10,823 bases of DNA from CAZISM01 sp964541895 (GCA_964541895.1 CAZISM010000160.1:1-10823), one strand, 5' to 3'; numbered from the stretch's first letter, positions 1-7,576 are shown. Numbers and translations: made by a program. The notes: generated by a model from the letters alone, not told the origin.

Positions 1-2
1 GA

Positions 3-1013
3 ATCGTCCTGGGCTCTCGCACGATAGCAGAGATCAGTTTTGACATCGAACAGGCCCTTTATGCGAAAACCGGCCCTGCGCCGCCCGGGCATGATCAACC
101 GGTATTCGTCAGCGGCCTGGCCAGAAGCGGTACAACGGCTTTGATGCGCTGTTTCTATGAAACCCGTTTGTTTGCTTCGCTGACCTATGCGGATATGCCT
201 TTTATTCTGGCTCCCAACCTCTGGCGCTCCCTGTCCTTTATCCCGAAACAAACGGAACTCAAAGAGCGGGCGCACAAGGACGGCATTTTTGTCAATGCCG
301 AGAGCCCCGAGGCTTTGGATGAAGTGTTCTGGAAAGTGTTTTTGCACGATACCTATATCCGCCAGGATCGCCTGATTGTACATGAAATACCTGACCCGGT
401 ACTGGCGCAGTATGCACGCTATATGCAACTGGTCATAAAAAAGAACGATCATGAACGGCCGTTGCGCTATCTATCAAAAAACAACAATAACATTTTGCGT
501 TTTAAATCGCTGCTGTCCAGGTTCCCAGAATCGGTTATTATTATTCCTTTTCGCGAGCCTCTGCAGCACGCCTTATCTCTGCTGTCACAACATCAACATT
601 TCTGCCGGTTGCAGGCCGGCGACCGTTTTATTCTGGAATACATGAATTGGATAGGTCATCATGAATTCGGCCTGAATCACAAATTTTTTGATCTGCAGGA
701 TGCTGCCGTGATCCAGCGCCTGGCCGCTTTCGACACGAACAACATCAATTACTGGTTGCTGACCTGGCTGAATTACTATTCTTATGCCCTGGCCCATTTC
801 GCAACGACCTGCCATTTGTTTTCGTATGAACATTTTTGTCAGGCGCCCACTCGATCGGTACGACAGCTATTCGAAAAAATCGGTCTACCGGCCCTAGAGT
901 CCGATATAGCCCCTTTTCAGGCAAAAATCAGATCAAACGCGGAAGCGGATAAAAGGATCTTGGCAGAGTGCCTTGCAGTGTATGGGCAGCTACAGCAACG
1001 GACCGCCGATTAA
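3..1013 (+). CDS. PAPS-dependent sulfotransferase, 5' partial
   Basis: This is probably a cytoplasmic enzyme that moves sulfate from PAPS to a sugar or other hydroxyl acceptor. The frame stays open to the left edge, so the true start lies outside the window; 336 codons are visible. The TTG/ATG pair at 141/144 is not the start, because the sulfotransferase 5'-phosphosulfate loop (VFVSGLARSGTT, nt 102-137) sits upstream of it in the same frame. A second family motif, FREPLQHALSLL around nt 549-584, fits the 3'-phosphate binding site (Arg, Pro and Ser at the expected spacing). It resembles the bacterial Sulfotransfer_3-type proteins. It is clearly different from the second sulfotransferase at the right of the window, so the two may sulfate different positions or acceptors. 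Its stop codon interlocks with that of the convergent gene. The acceptor cannot be read from the sequence. Confidence 0.85.
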   Translation: MVLGSRTIAEISFDIEQALYAKTGPAPPGHDQPVFVSGLARSGTTALMRCFYETRLFASLTYADMPFILAPNLWRSLSFIPKQTELKERAHKDGIFVNAESPEALDEVFWKVFLHDTYIRQDRLIVHEIPDPVLAQYARYMQLVIKKNDHERPLRYLSKNNNNILRFKSLLSRFPESVIIIPFREPLQHALSLLSQHQHFCRLQAGDRFILEYMNWIGHHEFGLNHKFFDLQDAAVIQRLAAFDTNNINYWLLTWLNYYSYALAHFATTCHLFSYEHFCQAPTRSVRQLFEKIGLPALESDIAPFQAKIRSNAEADKRILAECLAVYGQLQQRTAD

Positions 1014-1921
1014 CAACGGCCGCGATAGACGCTATCAATCCTCGACGTTAGCTCGGCCAGAGTAGCCGGCACGATAAAGGGACAGACGTCCAGCAAGGCC
1101 GGCAGGTTCGGCAGTTTGGCGATGTCGATCGAGCGGCGCGCGTGCTTGAAAATATCTGCGACGGTTTCGGCGGTACGAACCTCGCCGGTGTACCCCTGCA
1201 GCGAAGAGAAGTAATCATAAAATTTGAAACCATCCCCTTTGAGGCGGTCAGAAAGCCTTATCCAGCGCGCCGGAATTCCGTACGCGTGCGCAGCGATGAG
1301 GCCATGCAGGGAACTGGAAAGGATCAGCCGGCAGCTGTGGATCTCGTCGATAAAGTCCTGCAACCCGCTGCACACATCAATCACCTTGCACCCCTTTTCA
1401 TGGCGCAGGGCCAGTACAAGCGGCAGATCCCGTTCGCGGAAATGGGGTATGAGGCCGATTTCGGATATAGGGAGAGTGGCGGGCTGATACAAAAGCGGCA
1501 TCAGCAAGGCCGGATCGCCCACGGCCACATCTCGCGTGATGATGCCCTGTTTTTTCAATTTGGCCGCGGACAGATGTCCGCGTACGGCATGAACGGCTCC
1601 GGGTGTAACCGGCATCCGTTCATGCTCGAAGAGAAAGCCCGTCCCCCATATGATCGAATTGCGGACGTGGACGCGGCCCAGGGAGCTGCCGATGACCCGG
1701 TATACCGCCGGCACATATCGGCTAAAGACTTCTGATTCGTGAACGACGCGCTTGGAACTCAAGGTGGCGATCAGAAAAGGATTCAGTTTGTCGCCCCAAT
1801 TGTCGGCCACATCCGATTCTATAGCCCATTTTGCTACCAGAGTGCAGCGTTGATTCTGTGATGTAATGGTTTGAATGAGGCGGCTTATAAAGCGACGGAA
1901 TCTTGCTGATGGCATGCGCAC
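1010..1921 (-). CDS. Polysaccharide pyruvyl transferase family protein
   Basis: A 303-residue protein resembling the polysaccharide pyruvyl transferase family, whose members typically add a ketal-linked pyruvate to sugars of exopolysaccharides or cell-wall polymers using phosphoenolpyruvate. Family-like features in order: DNWGDKLN at residues 40-47, WGTG at 92-95, VRG at 113-115, GDPALL at 135-140, and SSSLHG with a conserved His at 202-207. I chose the GTG at 1921 because AGGA (complement of 1928-1931) lies six bases upstream. An ATG two codons later (1915) would have a 12-base spacing. It is the only gene on the minus strand. It converges on the left sulfotransferase, and the two stop codons share the palindrome TTAA at 1010-1013. 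Some family members act on other substrates, so pyruvylation is inferred from the family. Context fits polysaccharide decoration. Confidence 0.8.
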   Translation of the reverse strand: MRMPSARFRRFISRLIQTITSQNQRCTLVAKWAIESDVADNWGDKLNPFLIATLSSKRVVHESEVFSRYVPAVYRVIGSSLGRVHVRNSIIWGTGFLFEHERMPVTPGAVHAVRGHLSAAKLKKQGIITRDVAVGDPALLMPLLYQPATLPISEIGLIPHFRERDLPLVLALRHEKGCKVIDVCSGLQDFIDEIHSCRLILSSSLHGLIAAHAYGIPARWIRLSDRLKGDGFKFYDYFSSLQGYTGEVRTAETVADIFKHARRSIDIAKLPNLPALLDVCPFIVPATLAELTSRIDSVYRGRC

Positions 1922-1981
1922 TATTATTCCTGTTTTGAGATCAAAATAATTTTTAATGCAGGCATTTATTATTTCCAGCGA

Positions 1982-2010
1982 AAATTAACTTTACAGACCG
2001 CCAAAATCAA
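1982..2010 (-). promoter_or_regulatory. Possible sigma-70-like promoter for the pyruvyl transferase-like gene
   Basis: On the minus strand TTGATT (complement of 2005-2010) and TAATTT (complement of 1982-1987) are separated by exactly 17 bases, about 60 bases upstream of the GTG start at 1921. The surrounding sequence is AT-rich. This is only a consensus match by eye; boxes of this quality also occur by chance. Confidence 0.3.
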
Positions 2011-2037
2011 GCAGAAAGTTGCGCCTGGCCGCGGTCG

Positions 2038-2163
2038 CTTACAACGGGCGGATTCGCACTAGTCAAATCACTGGCCAAACGCATGGGCAAGGGAACGAGA
2101 ATCAATCTCGTGAGTGTTGGCGGAATCAAACCGAAAATTCGTCATATGTGCGCGCAGCGGTAA
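2038..2163 (+). pseudogene. Short-chain dehydrogenase-like C-terminal scrap
   Basis: Between the divergent genes one frame reads TTGGFALVKSLAKRMGKGTR followed by INLVSVGGI, ending at TAA 2161-2163. The order and spacing (small residues, L..SLAK, then the strand I-N-L-V-S-x-G-G-I) resemble the region after the catalytic Tyr-Lys in short-chain dehydrogenase/reductases (SLAKE...IRVNAVSPGGI). No start codon, Rossmann loop or catalytic Tyr is visible upstream, so if it is real it is a remnant of a longer gene that once preceded the aminotransferase. Sugar clusters often carry such reductases or epimerases. The match is short and made by eye, so chance resemblance is possible. Confidence 0.35.
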
Positions 2164-2194
2164 TGATGATAGGAAGGTGAGGGCAAACAGTATT

Positions 2195-3409
2195 ATGCGA
2201 ACATTAGCATTGCTGGGCGGTCAACCGGCTTTCAGCGAATCGGTCCATGTCGGTCGACCCAATATGGGGGATCGCAAGCGCTTTGATACGTATGTAGATA
2301 AAATCTATGAAAAGTGTTGGCTGACGAATCGCGGGCCGCTTTTGCGGGAGTTTGAGAGCGAATTGGCCAAAGTGATGGATGTAAAACACTGCATAGCCGT
2401 GTGCAATGCAACGATTGCCCTTGAACTCGCCATTCGAGCTCTTGACTTGAGGGGCCAAGTTATCCTTCCTTCTTTTACCTTTATCGCCACCGCCCATGCT
2501 CTGCAATGGCTGGGTATCACACCGGTGTTCTGCGATATCGATCCTACGACCCATACCATGGATCCCCAGCTGTTGGAACGTCTCGTAACGCCGCAGACTA
2601 CGGCCATTATCGGCGTACATCTTTGGGGCCGGCCGTGTGCGATTGAGGTGTTGCAGAATATCGCTGATTCCAGAAATCTGAAATTGTTGTTCGATGCCGC
2701 GCACGCGTTCGATTGCTCCCATCATGGAACCATGGTCGGCAATTTTGGCGATGCGGAAGTTTTCAGTTTCCATGCGACCAAGTTTTTAAACACCTTTGAG
2801 GGTGGTGCCATCACCACCAATAACGACGACCTGGCAGCCAAAATCAGACTGATGGTCAATTTTGGCTTTGCCGATTATGATCGTGTGGTTAGCGTCGGCA
2901 CCAACGGCAAGATGAGTGAAATATCTGCTGCCATGGGCCTGACGAATCTGGAGTCACTGGATTCCTTTGTGTGCTGCAATCAAAGGAATTATCGTCACTA
3001 TTCGGCAGAGCTCGCCGATATTCCCGGTGTTTCTCTGCTCTCCTATAATGAGAACGAAAAATGCAATTTTCAGTACATCGTGGTCGAGGTCGATCCCGAA
3101 ATTGCCGGTTTGCATCGTGACCTGCTGGTGAAAGCCATGCAGGCCGAGAACGTTTTTGCCCGACGTTATTTTTGGCCCAGCTGCCATCGCATGGAGCCGT
3201 ACGCTTCTCTGTTTCCCAATGCGCCACTTGGTTTGTCTTGCACGGAGCGTGTCGCCGACCGGGTGCTGGTGCTGCCTACCGGGACCGCAGTAAGCGAATT
3301 CGATATCACAACCATTTGCGATATTTTGCGTACCGCCATAGCAGAAGCGGACTCGATTAATCAGCTCAATTTTCATCTCTTAACTAACCGAATTGTCCAA
3401 ATTCACTAA
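2195..3409 (+). CDS. DegT/DnrJ/EryC1/StrS-family PLP aminotransferase
   Basis: A PLP enzyme of the sugar aminotransferase family, which normally converts a nucleotide-linked keto-sugar into an amino sugar with glutamate as donor. The product is 404 residues, normal for the family. Visible landmarks: the start MRTLALLGGQPAF, the N-terminal segment around WLTNRGPLLREFE, Asp167 in FDAAHAF (expected to contact the PLP pyridine nitrogen), the Schiff-base Lys196 in FSFHATKFLNTFEGG, and CHRMEPY in the C-terminal part. I chose ATG 2195 because the family-like sequence begins there and a purine-rich GGTGAGGG lies upstream. In-frame GTG codons at 2114 and 2177 would add an unlike-family extension. The radical SAM gene follows after 14 bases, so the two are probably co-transcribed. 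The exact sugar substrate, for example a 4-keto-6-deoxy or 3-keto sugar, cannot be told. Confidence 0.9.
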   Translation: MRTLALLGGQPAFSESVHVGRPNMGDRKRFDTYVDKIYEKCWLTNRGPLLREFESELAKVMDVKHCIAVCNATIALELAIRALDLRGQVILPSFTFIATAHALQWLGITPVFCDIDPTTHTMDPQLLERLVTPQTTAIIGVHLWGRPCAIEVLQNIADSRNLKLLFDAAHAFDCSHHGTMVGNFGDAEVFSFHATKFLNTFEGGAITTNNDDLAAKIRLMVNFGFADYDRVVSVGTNGKMSEISAAMGLTNLESLDSFVCCNQRNYRHYSAELADIPGVSLLSYNENEKCNFQYIVVEVDPEIAGLHRDLLVKAMQAENVFARRYFWPSCHRMEPYASLFPNAPLGLSCTERVADRVLVLPTGTAVSEFDITTICDILRTAIAEADSINQLNFHLLTNRIVQIH

Positions 3410-3410
3410 A

Positions 3411-3418
3411 AGGGAGGT
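3411..3418 (+). promoter_or_regulatory. Strong ribosome binding site
   Basis: AGGGAGGT lies five bases before the ATG at 3424. It is by far the best Shine-Dalgarno match in the window and fixes the start of the radical SAM gene. It suggests that this enzyme is translated more strongly than its neighbours. Confidence 0.8.
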
Positions 3419-3423
3419 AACAT

Positions 3424-4656
3424 ATGTCATCAACGCTTCGTCTGGACAACATCAGTCCGAATGCCCGATCTGTCACAAAACTGAAAGGTCTGGTACCACA
3501 AATGGTGGATGCGGATTATCTGGCCAAGCTTGGGGTTAGTGTTACTCCGGCGCCGGAAACGCTGAACGGCCTGATGAAAGGATCAAATTTTTTTAAAGAG
3601 AGGCTGGCCAACGGAAAAATCGTGCCACGACCTGAAGTCACGCTGACCGAGATCGATCTGTCCAGCGATTTTGAAATCCACAACTATACCGGGGCCTGCC
3701 CGGTGTTGACCTATGAAATCAATCCGGTGACCGGCTGCAATGTCGGCTGCCTGTATTGCCTGGTTACGGACGGCGTCCATGAACAGGATTTGAAGGCCTA
3801 TACCAATTATCATCTTCTGGTGCGGCGCATTCTCGAAGAAAAGAACGGCGAGAAACATTATTACTATTTTTCGCCCAAGACCGAAGCGTTTCAGGAACCG
3901 ACCCTGCAAACCGGTATTGCGCACAAGATTTTGCGTGAATTTATCGCGCACTTTGAGCAGCACCCTGACTCGCAGGCGCGCCTGTTTATCGCCTCCAAGG
4001 CCGGCGACAAGCAGCTCAAGGTCGAACACGAGGGTGAATCCATCATCGACCTGTTTGTGAAATTAAAGGATCGCATGCAGTTCAACACCAGCGTTTCCAT
4101 CATGCCGGAGCACCTGCGGGATGCCATCGAGCCGTTTGCCGCTCCCATCGAGGAACGCATGGCCGCCGTAAGGCTGTGCCAGGAACATGATGTGATGTCG
4201 AACTCGGCCCTGGTGCAGCCGATCGTCGCTCCCTATCTGACCGATGAAAATATGCACGAGTTTTTTGCCATGCTCAAAAAGAACAACATCATCAATTATA
4301 AACCCGAGTTCCTCACGGCGTGCATGGAAAACCTGGCCATGATCGGGCAGTTGCAGGGCTATTATGACAAAGAGATGGAAAAGGCCATTTTTGAGTACTA
4401 TATATCACCGGCCAATCTCGATCACCGCAAACAACGCGGCCGCACAGCGCCCAATCGAGACCTGAGCATCAGCTTGATCCAGCGTTTGATGTCCATCAGC
4501 GAGCAGTATGACATTACCATCAGCATCTGCTACTGGGTGAGAAACCAGCTAAAGATTTCCGAAGAGATGATTCCGGTGGTTAATGCCAACGGTTTTCAGT
4601 GTCTGGGCTACCAGCGCCGCCTCTTTACCAACGAGGTTACGGCCGGAGCTGCCTAG
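3424..4656 (+). CDS. Radical SAM protein, spore photoproduct lyase-like
   Basis: A 410-residue protein with a 4Fe-4S cluster motif TGCNVGCLYC: Cys105, Cys109 and Cys112 give the CX3CX2C pattern of radical SAM enzymes, which cleave S-adenosylmethionine to a 5'-deoxyadenosyl radical. The segment around the motif (YEINPVTGCNVGCLYCL, then YYYFSPKTEAFQEPTLQTG) resembles the SplB-like branch (COG1533-type). The spore DNA repair role is unlikely here, because the gene sits directly behind a sugar aminotransferase gene and among surface-sugar genes. Members of this branch outside spore formers are mostly uncharacterised. Length fits a single radical SAM domain with N-terminal (about 95 residues) and C-terminal extensions; no second cluster motif such as a SPASM Cys array is obvious. 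A radical step on a sugar or on a peptide attached to it is inference. The start is set by the strong ribosome binding site. Confidence 0.8.
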   Translation: MSSTLRLDNISPNARSVTKLKGLVPQMVDADYLAKLGVSVTPAPETLNGLMKGSNFFKERLANGKIVPRPEVTLTEIDLSSDFEIHNYTGACPVLTYEINPVTGCNVGCLYCLVTDGVHEQDLKAYTNYHLLVRRILEEKNGEKHYYYFSPKTEAFQEPTLQTGIAHKILREFIAHFEQHPDSQARLFIASKAGDKQLKVEHEGESIIDLFVKLKDRMQFNTSVSIMPEHLRDAIEPFAAPIEERMAAVRLCQEHDVMSNSALVQPIVAPYLTDENMHEFFAMLKKNNIINYKPEFLTACMENLAMIGQLQGYYDKEMEKAIFEYYISPANLDHRKQRGRTAPNRDLSISLIQRLMSISEQYDITISICYWVRNQLKISEEMIPVVNANGFQCLGYQRRLFTNEVTAGAA

Positions 4657-4950
4657 CCCTCCATTCGTTCTTTTCTGAATTCAGTCCATGAGATTCCTGC
4701 CTGGTCCTTTCATAATCGCCGGCCGTGTCGCTCCTGGGGCACGGCTTTCTACCTCAACGCAGCGCGCTTTGGGCAAAAGGAAAGCCGCTGGCTTTCTCTG
4801 CGACAAGAACGGCACGACGTTATTGGCCTGAGGGTTTCGAGAAATGGGCCTTGTGTTGGCAACCTGCACGTAGGAGAATGGCTGTGGCATGATTGGATAC
4901 AGCGCGATGACGTGACTGTAAATTCATTTTGTGCAGGTCGGTTTGACTGA
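4657..4950 (+). pseudogene. Start-less protein-like reading frame in the 4657-5031 gap
   Basis: Directly after the TAG of the radical SAM gene the same frame stays open for 97 codons, to TGA 4948-4950. Its centre reads like a folded protein (FYLNAARFGQKESRWLSLRQ, then ERHDVIGLRV and GNLHVGEWLWHDWI), rich in Trp and charged residues. It has no ATG and no ribosome binding site. It could be the remainder of a decayed gene or, less likely, an extension lost through a stop mutation. I recognise no family. Antisense frames of 60-73 codons over the same bases have low-complexity, shadow-like translations. The last 80 bases before the next gene (4951-5031) show no gene and no clear promoter. Confidence 0.35.
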
Positions 4951-5031
4951 ATCTTGCCCAGCGCTCGCAAGAACGATTGGGTGCAATAGTATCGGATATC
5001 ATTCTTTAATCAGAATTTTTTTGGGTATGAC

Positions 5032-6234
5032 ATGAACAATCTCCACGCTGGTTTTCTCAAGGCGGCAACGCCGGTGTGTCCGTATTTGAATCAATACACC
5101 TATCGTCAACCGATCGTTATCAGGCCCGAAACATATGAGAAGATGATCTTTTTGCAGAAAAGCATGTACAAAGCGGTCCGCCATCTGGTGGAGAATTATG
5201 AGGACTATTATAGCTTGATGCCTGTGTCTGACCGGGTGGCGTCCGTGTTATCGCGCTGCCAAGATGTTCCTTACCGGGTTGGTACTTATCGTACTGATTT
5301 TTTAATTGATGAGAATAAGGATATCCGTTTGATCGAGATCACCTGCCGGTTTGCGCTGAACATATTTTTTGTATCCGGATTCCTTGACCTTTTGGTAGAT
5401 GACTTTGTTCGGACTGTGCCCCAGGTGAGAAAAATCGAAGCGTATACGCCGTTTTTCGACCATTTGCAGCGTTATTTTGGCGATTTTCAACACGTGTGCA
5501 TCCTGAAAGGCGACGACAGTCGAAATGAAACCCGCTACATCTGTTCTATTTTTGAACATGCGGGATATGCCGTGCATCTTTTAGCGCTGGATGAAATAGC
5601 GGAACATCTCGCGTTATTGGAAAACGCCGCTGTCATCGGCGAGTTGAGCCACGATGAGATTTGCCGCCTGACGCCGCAGGCTCTGGACAGCATCATCCAT
5701 TCTAATCTTCTTAATGATTTACGAACGGTGTTTCTGATTCACGACAAACGCTTTTTTTCGCTTTTGAGTAACGAAGCGTTTCTTAACGCCGCCATGAGCC
5801 GTGAGGAAGCGGAAACGTTCCGTTCCTATATTGTTCCTGCTTTGGGATGGCAGGAGCGGAGAGATATCTGGGAGCAAGCCAGGAAAAATAAAGAGGGATG
5901 GATCATCAAGCCGCGCGCTCTTGGAAAAGGGATCGGTGTCAGAGCGGGTCGTTTTACCAGTGAGGCGGATTGGCAAAAAATTTTCCTGCAGGACGATGTT
6001 GAGGATCTTACCCTGCAGCCCTACATACAACAGTCAGAAATTCGCGGATGGGTGGGCGAGGAGGCGCGAAGGGATTATGTCGTCGGCACGTTGCTCTTTT
6101 TCGAAGATGAATTTTTCGGTCCGGGATTTTTTAGAGCTTCTTCGCATCCCATTACCAATCAGGGCGATATCAGAAAAATAACTACGCTGGTAACACCGGA
6201 CACGGTTTTTTTCGAAAAGGAAATAGTCCTGTAA
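5032..6234 (+). CDS. ATP-grasp-like ligase, probably circularly permuted type
   Basis: A 400-residue protein with features of ATP-grasp ligases, which activate a carboxylate as acyl-phosphate and join it to an amine or thiol. From the N-terminus: YRTDFLID (86-93) and RLIEITCRF (99-107), resembling the acidic Mg-binding strands of circularly permuted or glutathionylspermidine-synthase-like ATP-grasp proteins; IHDKRFFSLLSN (237-248); the nucleotide-binding WIIKPRALGKGIGV (290-303) with Lys293 and a glycine-rich loop; LTLQPYI (326-332); and GPGFFRAS (363-370). Acidic strands before the Lys/Gly loop are the order expected for a permuted fold. No signal peptide or membrane segment is apparent. The stop overlaps the next start as TAATG, so this gene and the WbqC-family gene are translationally coupled and likely act on one substrate. 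Substrate and product are unknown. The ribosome binding site is weak. Confidence 0.65.
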   Translation: MNNLHAGFLKAATPVCPYLNQYTYRQPIVIRPETYEKMIFLQKSMYKAVRHLVENYEDYYSLMPVSDRVASVLSRCQDVPYRVGTYRTDFLIDENKDIRLIEITCRFALNIFFVSGFLDLLVDDFVRTVPQVRKIEAYTPFFDHLQRYFGDFQHVCILKGDDSRNETRYICSIFEHAGYAVHLLALDEIAEHLALLENAAVIGELSHDEICRLTPQALDSIIHSNLLNDLRTVFLIHDKRFFSLLSNEAFLNAAMSREEAETFRSYIVPALGWQERRDIWEQARKNKEGWIIKPRALGKGIGVRAGRFTSEADWQKIFLQDDVEDLTLQPYIQQSEIRGWVGEEARRDYVVGTLLFFEDEFFGPGFFRASSHPITNQGDIRKITTLVTPDTVFFEKEIVL

Positions 6235-6947
6235 TGAAACTGGCAATGATGCAGCCCTACTTTTTCCCTTACCTGGGGCAGTATGATCTGCTACATCGAG
6301 TGGATATGTGGGTCGCGCATGATGAGCTGCAATACATTCGCCGAGGCTGGGTGAATCGTAACAGAATTTTAAGCCTTGACACCGGATGGCAATACATAAC
6401 CGTACCGGTTAAAAAACACCATCGTTCTACTCCCATTAACCAGATGGAGGTCTCTGAGGAAGTTGATTGGCGAAATAAAATCATTAAAAAACTCAGTCGC
6501 TATAAACGGCAAGCGCCGTATTATTCGCAAGTCCTCGATTTGGTTAATGATTGTTTTTGCGTGCCGGAGAAGAACCTGGCAAAACTCAACATCGCTATTT
6601 TTCGCAAGACCGCACAGTGTTTAGGGATTATCACGCCTGTTCATGTCTTTTCCGAGATGAATGTAGATGTGGCTGAATCGGCCACGGCAGAAGAAAAGGT
6701 CGTCCGCCTTTGTGCGGCGGTTGGGGCGACAGAATACAATAACCCGGCTGGCGGAGTGGATATATATCATGCCGAGTTTTTTGTCCGGCATGGCATAAAA
6801 CTGGTCTTTCAGAATTTTGCTGCGATGATGTACCGTTGCGGCACCTTTGATTTTGTTCCGAATTTGTCGATTCTCGACGTCATGATGTGGAATTCGCCTA
6901 GCCAAATCATGAATCACCTGAATTTAATGCGCATGCAAAATGAGTAG
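6234..6947 (+). CDS. WbqC-like family protein, copy 1
   Basis: A 237-residue protein with the hallmarks of the WbqC-like family found in O-antigen and other surface-sugar clusters: MQPYFFPYLGQYDLL at the N-terminus, WVNRNRIL and GWQYITVPVKKHH in the first third, and LSILDVMMWNSP near the C-terminus. The biochemical role of the family is poorly known; a transfer or condensation step on a sugar or amino acid group is often assumed. The ATG shares a base with the TAA of the ATP-grasp gene (TAATG), which argues for coupled translation and a joint job. A second, clearly paralogous WbqC-family gene lies at 8262-9002. Length is close to that copy (246 residues), so this one appears intact. Confidence 0.85.
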   Translation: MKLAMMQPYFFPYLGQYDLLHRVDMWVAHDELQYIRRGWVNRNRILSLDTGWQYITVPVKKHHRSTPINQMEVSEEVDWRNKIIKKLSRYKRQAPYYSQVLDLVNDCFCVPEKNLAKLNIAIFRKTAQCLGIITPVHVFSEMNVDVAESATAEEKVVRLCAAVGATEYNNPAGGVDIYHAEFFVRHGIKLVFQNFAAMMYRCGTFDFVPNLSILDVMMWNSPSQIMNHLNLMRMQNE

Positions 6948-6972
6948 ACCACTGCTTTACAAGAGGCCCACC

Positions 6973-7418
6973 ATGCGATGCCTGATATGCGAACCGAATT
7001 GCTGCTATTTTCTCTCAAAACATTATCATGAAAGCTTCTTCAAAGAATGGATGTCAGAAATCGGTACGGTGGATTATTGGAAATGCCAGTGGTGCGGTTT
7101 GGTGCTGTCTGATACTCTCCGCAAATTGGAAACGTGTGTCTGATTATCCAAGCCCTTGTGTATGAGAATGTACCAAAAGATCCCGATTGGTTTTATTTTC
7201 GCCCCCCGGTCCATACGGCGTTCCACATCAATAAAAGCATGCAAATCCTGATGGATGAGTGGAATGGTCGTTCGTTCATTTATTGCCCGCCAGGTAAGTG
7301 CTGGATATTGCTGAAGCGCGCTCTTGAAAACGGCGAACAAAGAATCAAGACCCTTAGCCAAGATCTGCATGCCAGCTGGTTTTTTATAAAGAGGCTTTGG
7401 GCTTATTGTTATTTATGA
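6973..7418 (+). pseudogene. Zinc-ribbon class I methyltransferase, internally deleted
   Basis: Two pieces of one protein family stand in different frames. The first (6973-7143) begins MRCLIC and continues to KCQWCGLVLSDTL; the two Cys pairs form the N-terminal zinc ribbon seen in many sugar-cluster SAM methyltransferases. The second (from about 7140 to 7418, another frame) reads VYENVPKDPDWFYFRPPVHT then AFHINKSMQILMDEW, like the region after the SAM-binding core in such enzymes. The whole SAM-binding domain, perhaps a hundred residues or more, is missing between them, and the first frame ends at TGA 7141-7143. ATG 6973 has GAGG six bases upstream; an earlier in-frame ATG at 6940 overlaps the WbqC-family gene. 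The gene cannot make an active methyltransferase as read. Real decay and an assembly or sequencing defect are both possible. Confidence 0.6.
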
Positions 7419-7576
7419 GCTTGCAGATAAAGAAATAGAATGCTAATAGTAATGCATTTTAGCGCGATAATTATTGAGGGCCACATAAAAACGTGGTCCG
7501 TGCTATTTGTGTGCTCGGTATGTTCTTTACTCTTGGAAGTGCAAATCTCCCATTAGCCCGGTGAGGGGAATCATTA
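7419..7576 (+). other. Non-coding, AT-rich junction segment with one hairpin
   Basis: No gene is visible between the methyltransferase remnant and the exact repeat. Near its middle a 7-bp stem (7478-7484 with 7493-7499, one G-T pair, 8-base loop) is present, but no T-run follows, so I do not call it a terminator. The intact cassette would need the missing 255 codons of the second ATP-grasp gene here, and they are absent. Confidence 0.4.

Noticed and set aside
1142..1735. 197-codon plus-strand open frame
   Set aside because: It is the antisense shadow of the pyruvyl transferase-like gene, and its translation shows no recognisable fold or motif.
2114..2194. N-terminal extension of the aminotransferase from GTG 2114
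   Set aside because: The extra 27 residues do not resemble the family and have no good ribosome binding site; ATG 2195 starts the family-like sequence.
2204..2773. 189-codon minus-strand open frame
   Set aside because: It is the antisense shadow of the DegT gene, whose PLP lysine and other motifs are clear.
4722..4745. Hairpin (7-bp stem with one G-T pair, then TTTCT) as terminator after the radical SAM gene
   Set aside because: The loop is 10 bases, the T-tract is only three bases before a C, and it lies within a protein-like frame, so support is too weak.
7478..7499. Hairpin as intrinsic terminator
   Set aside because: The stem is present but is followed by mixed sequence without a T-run.
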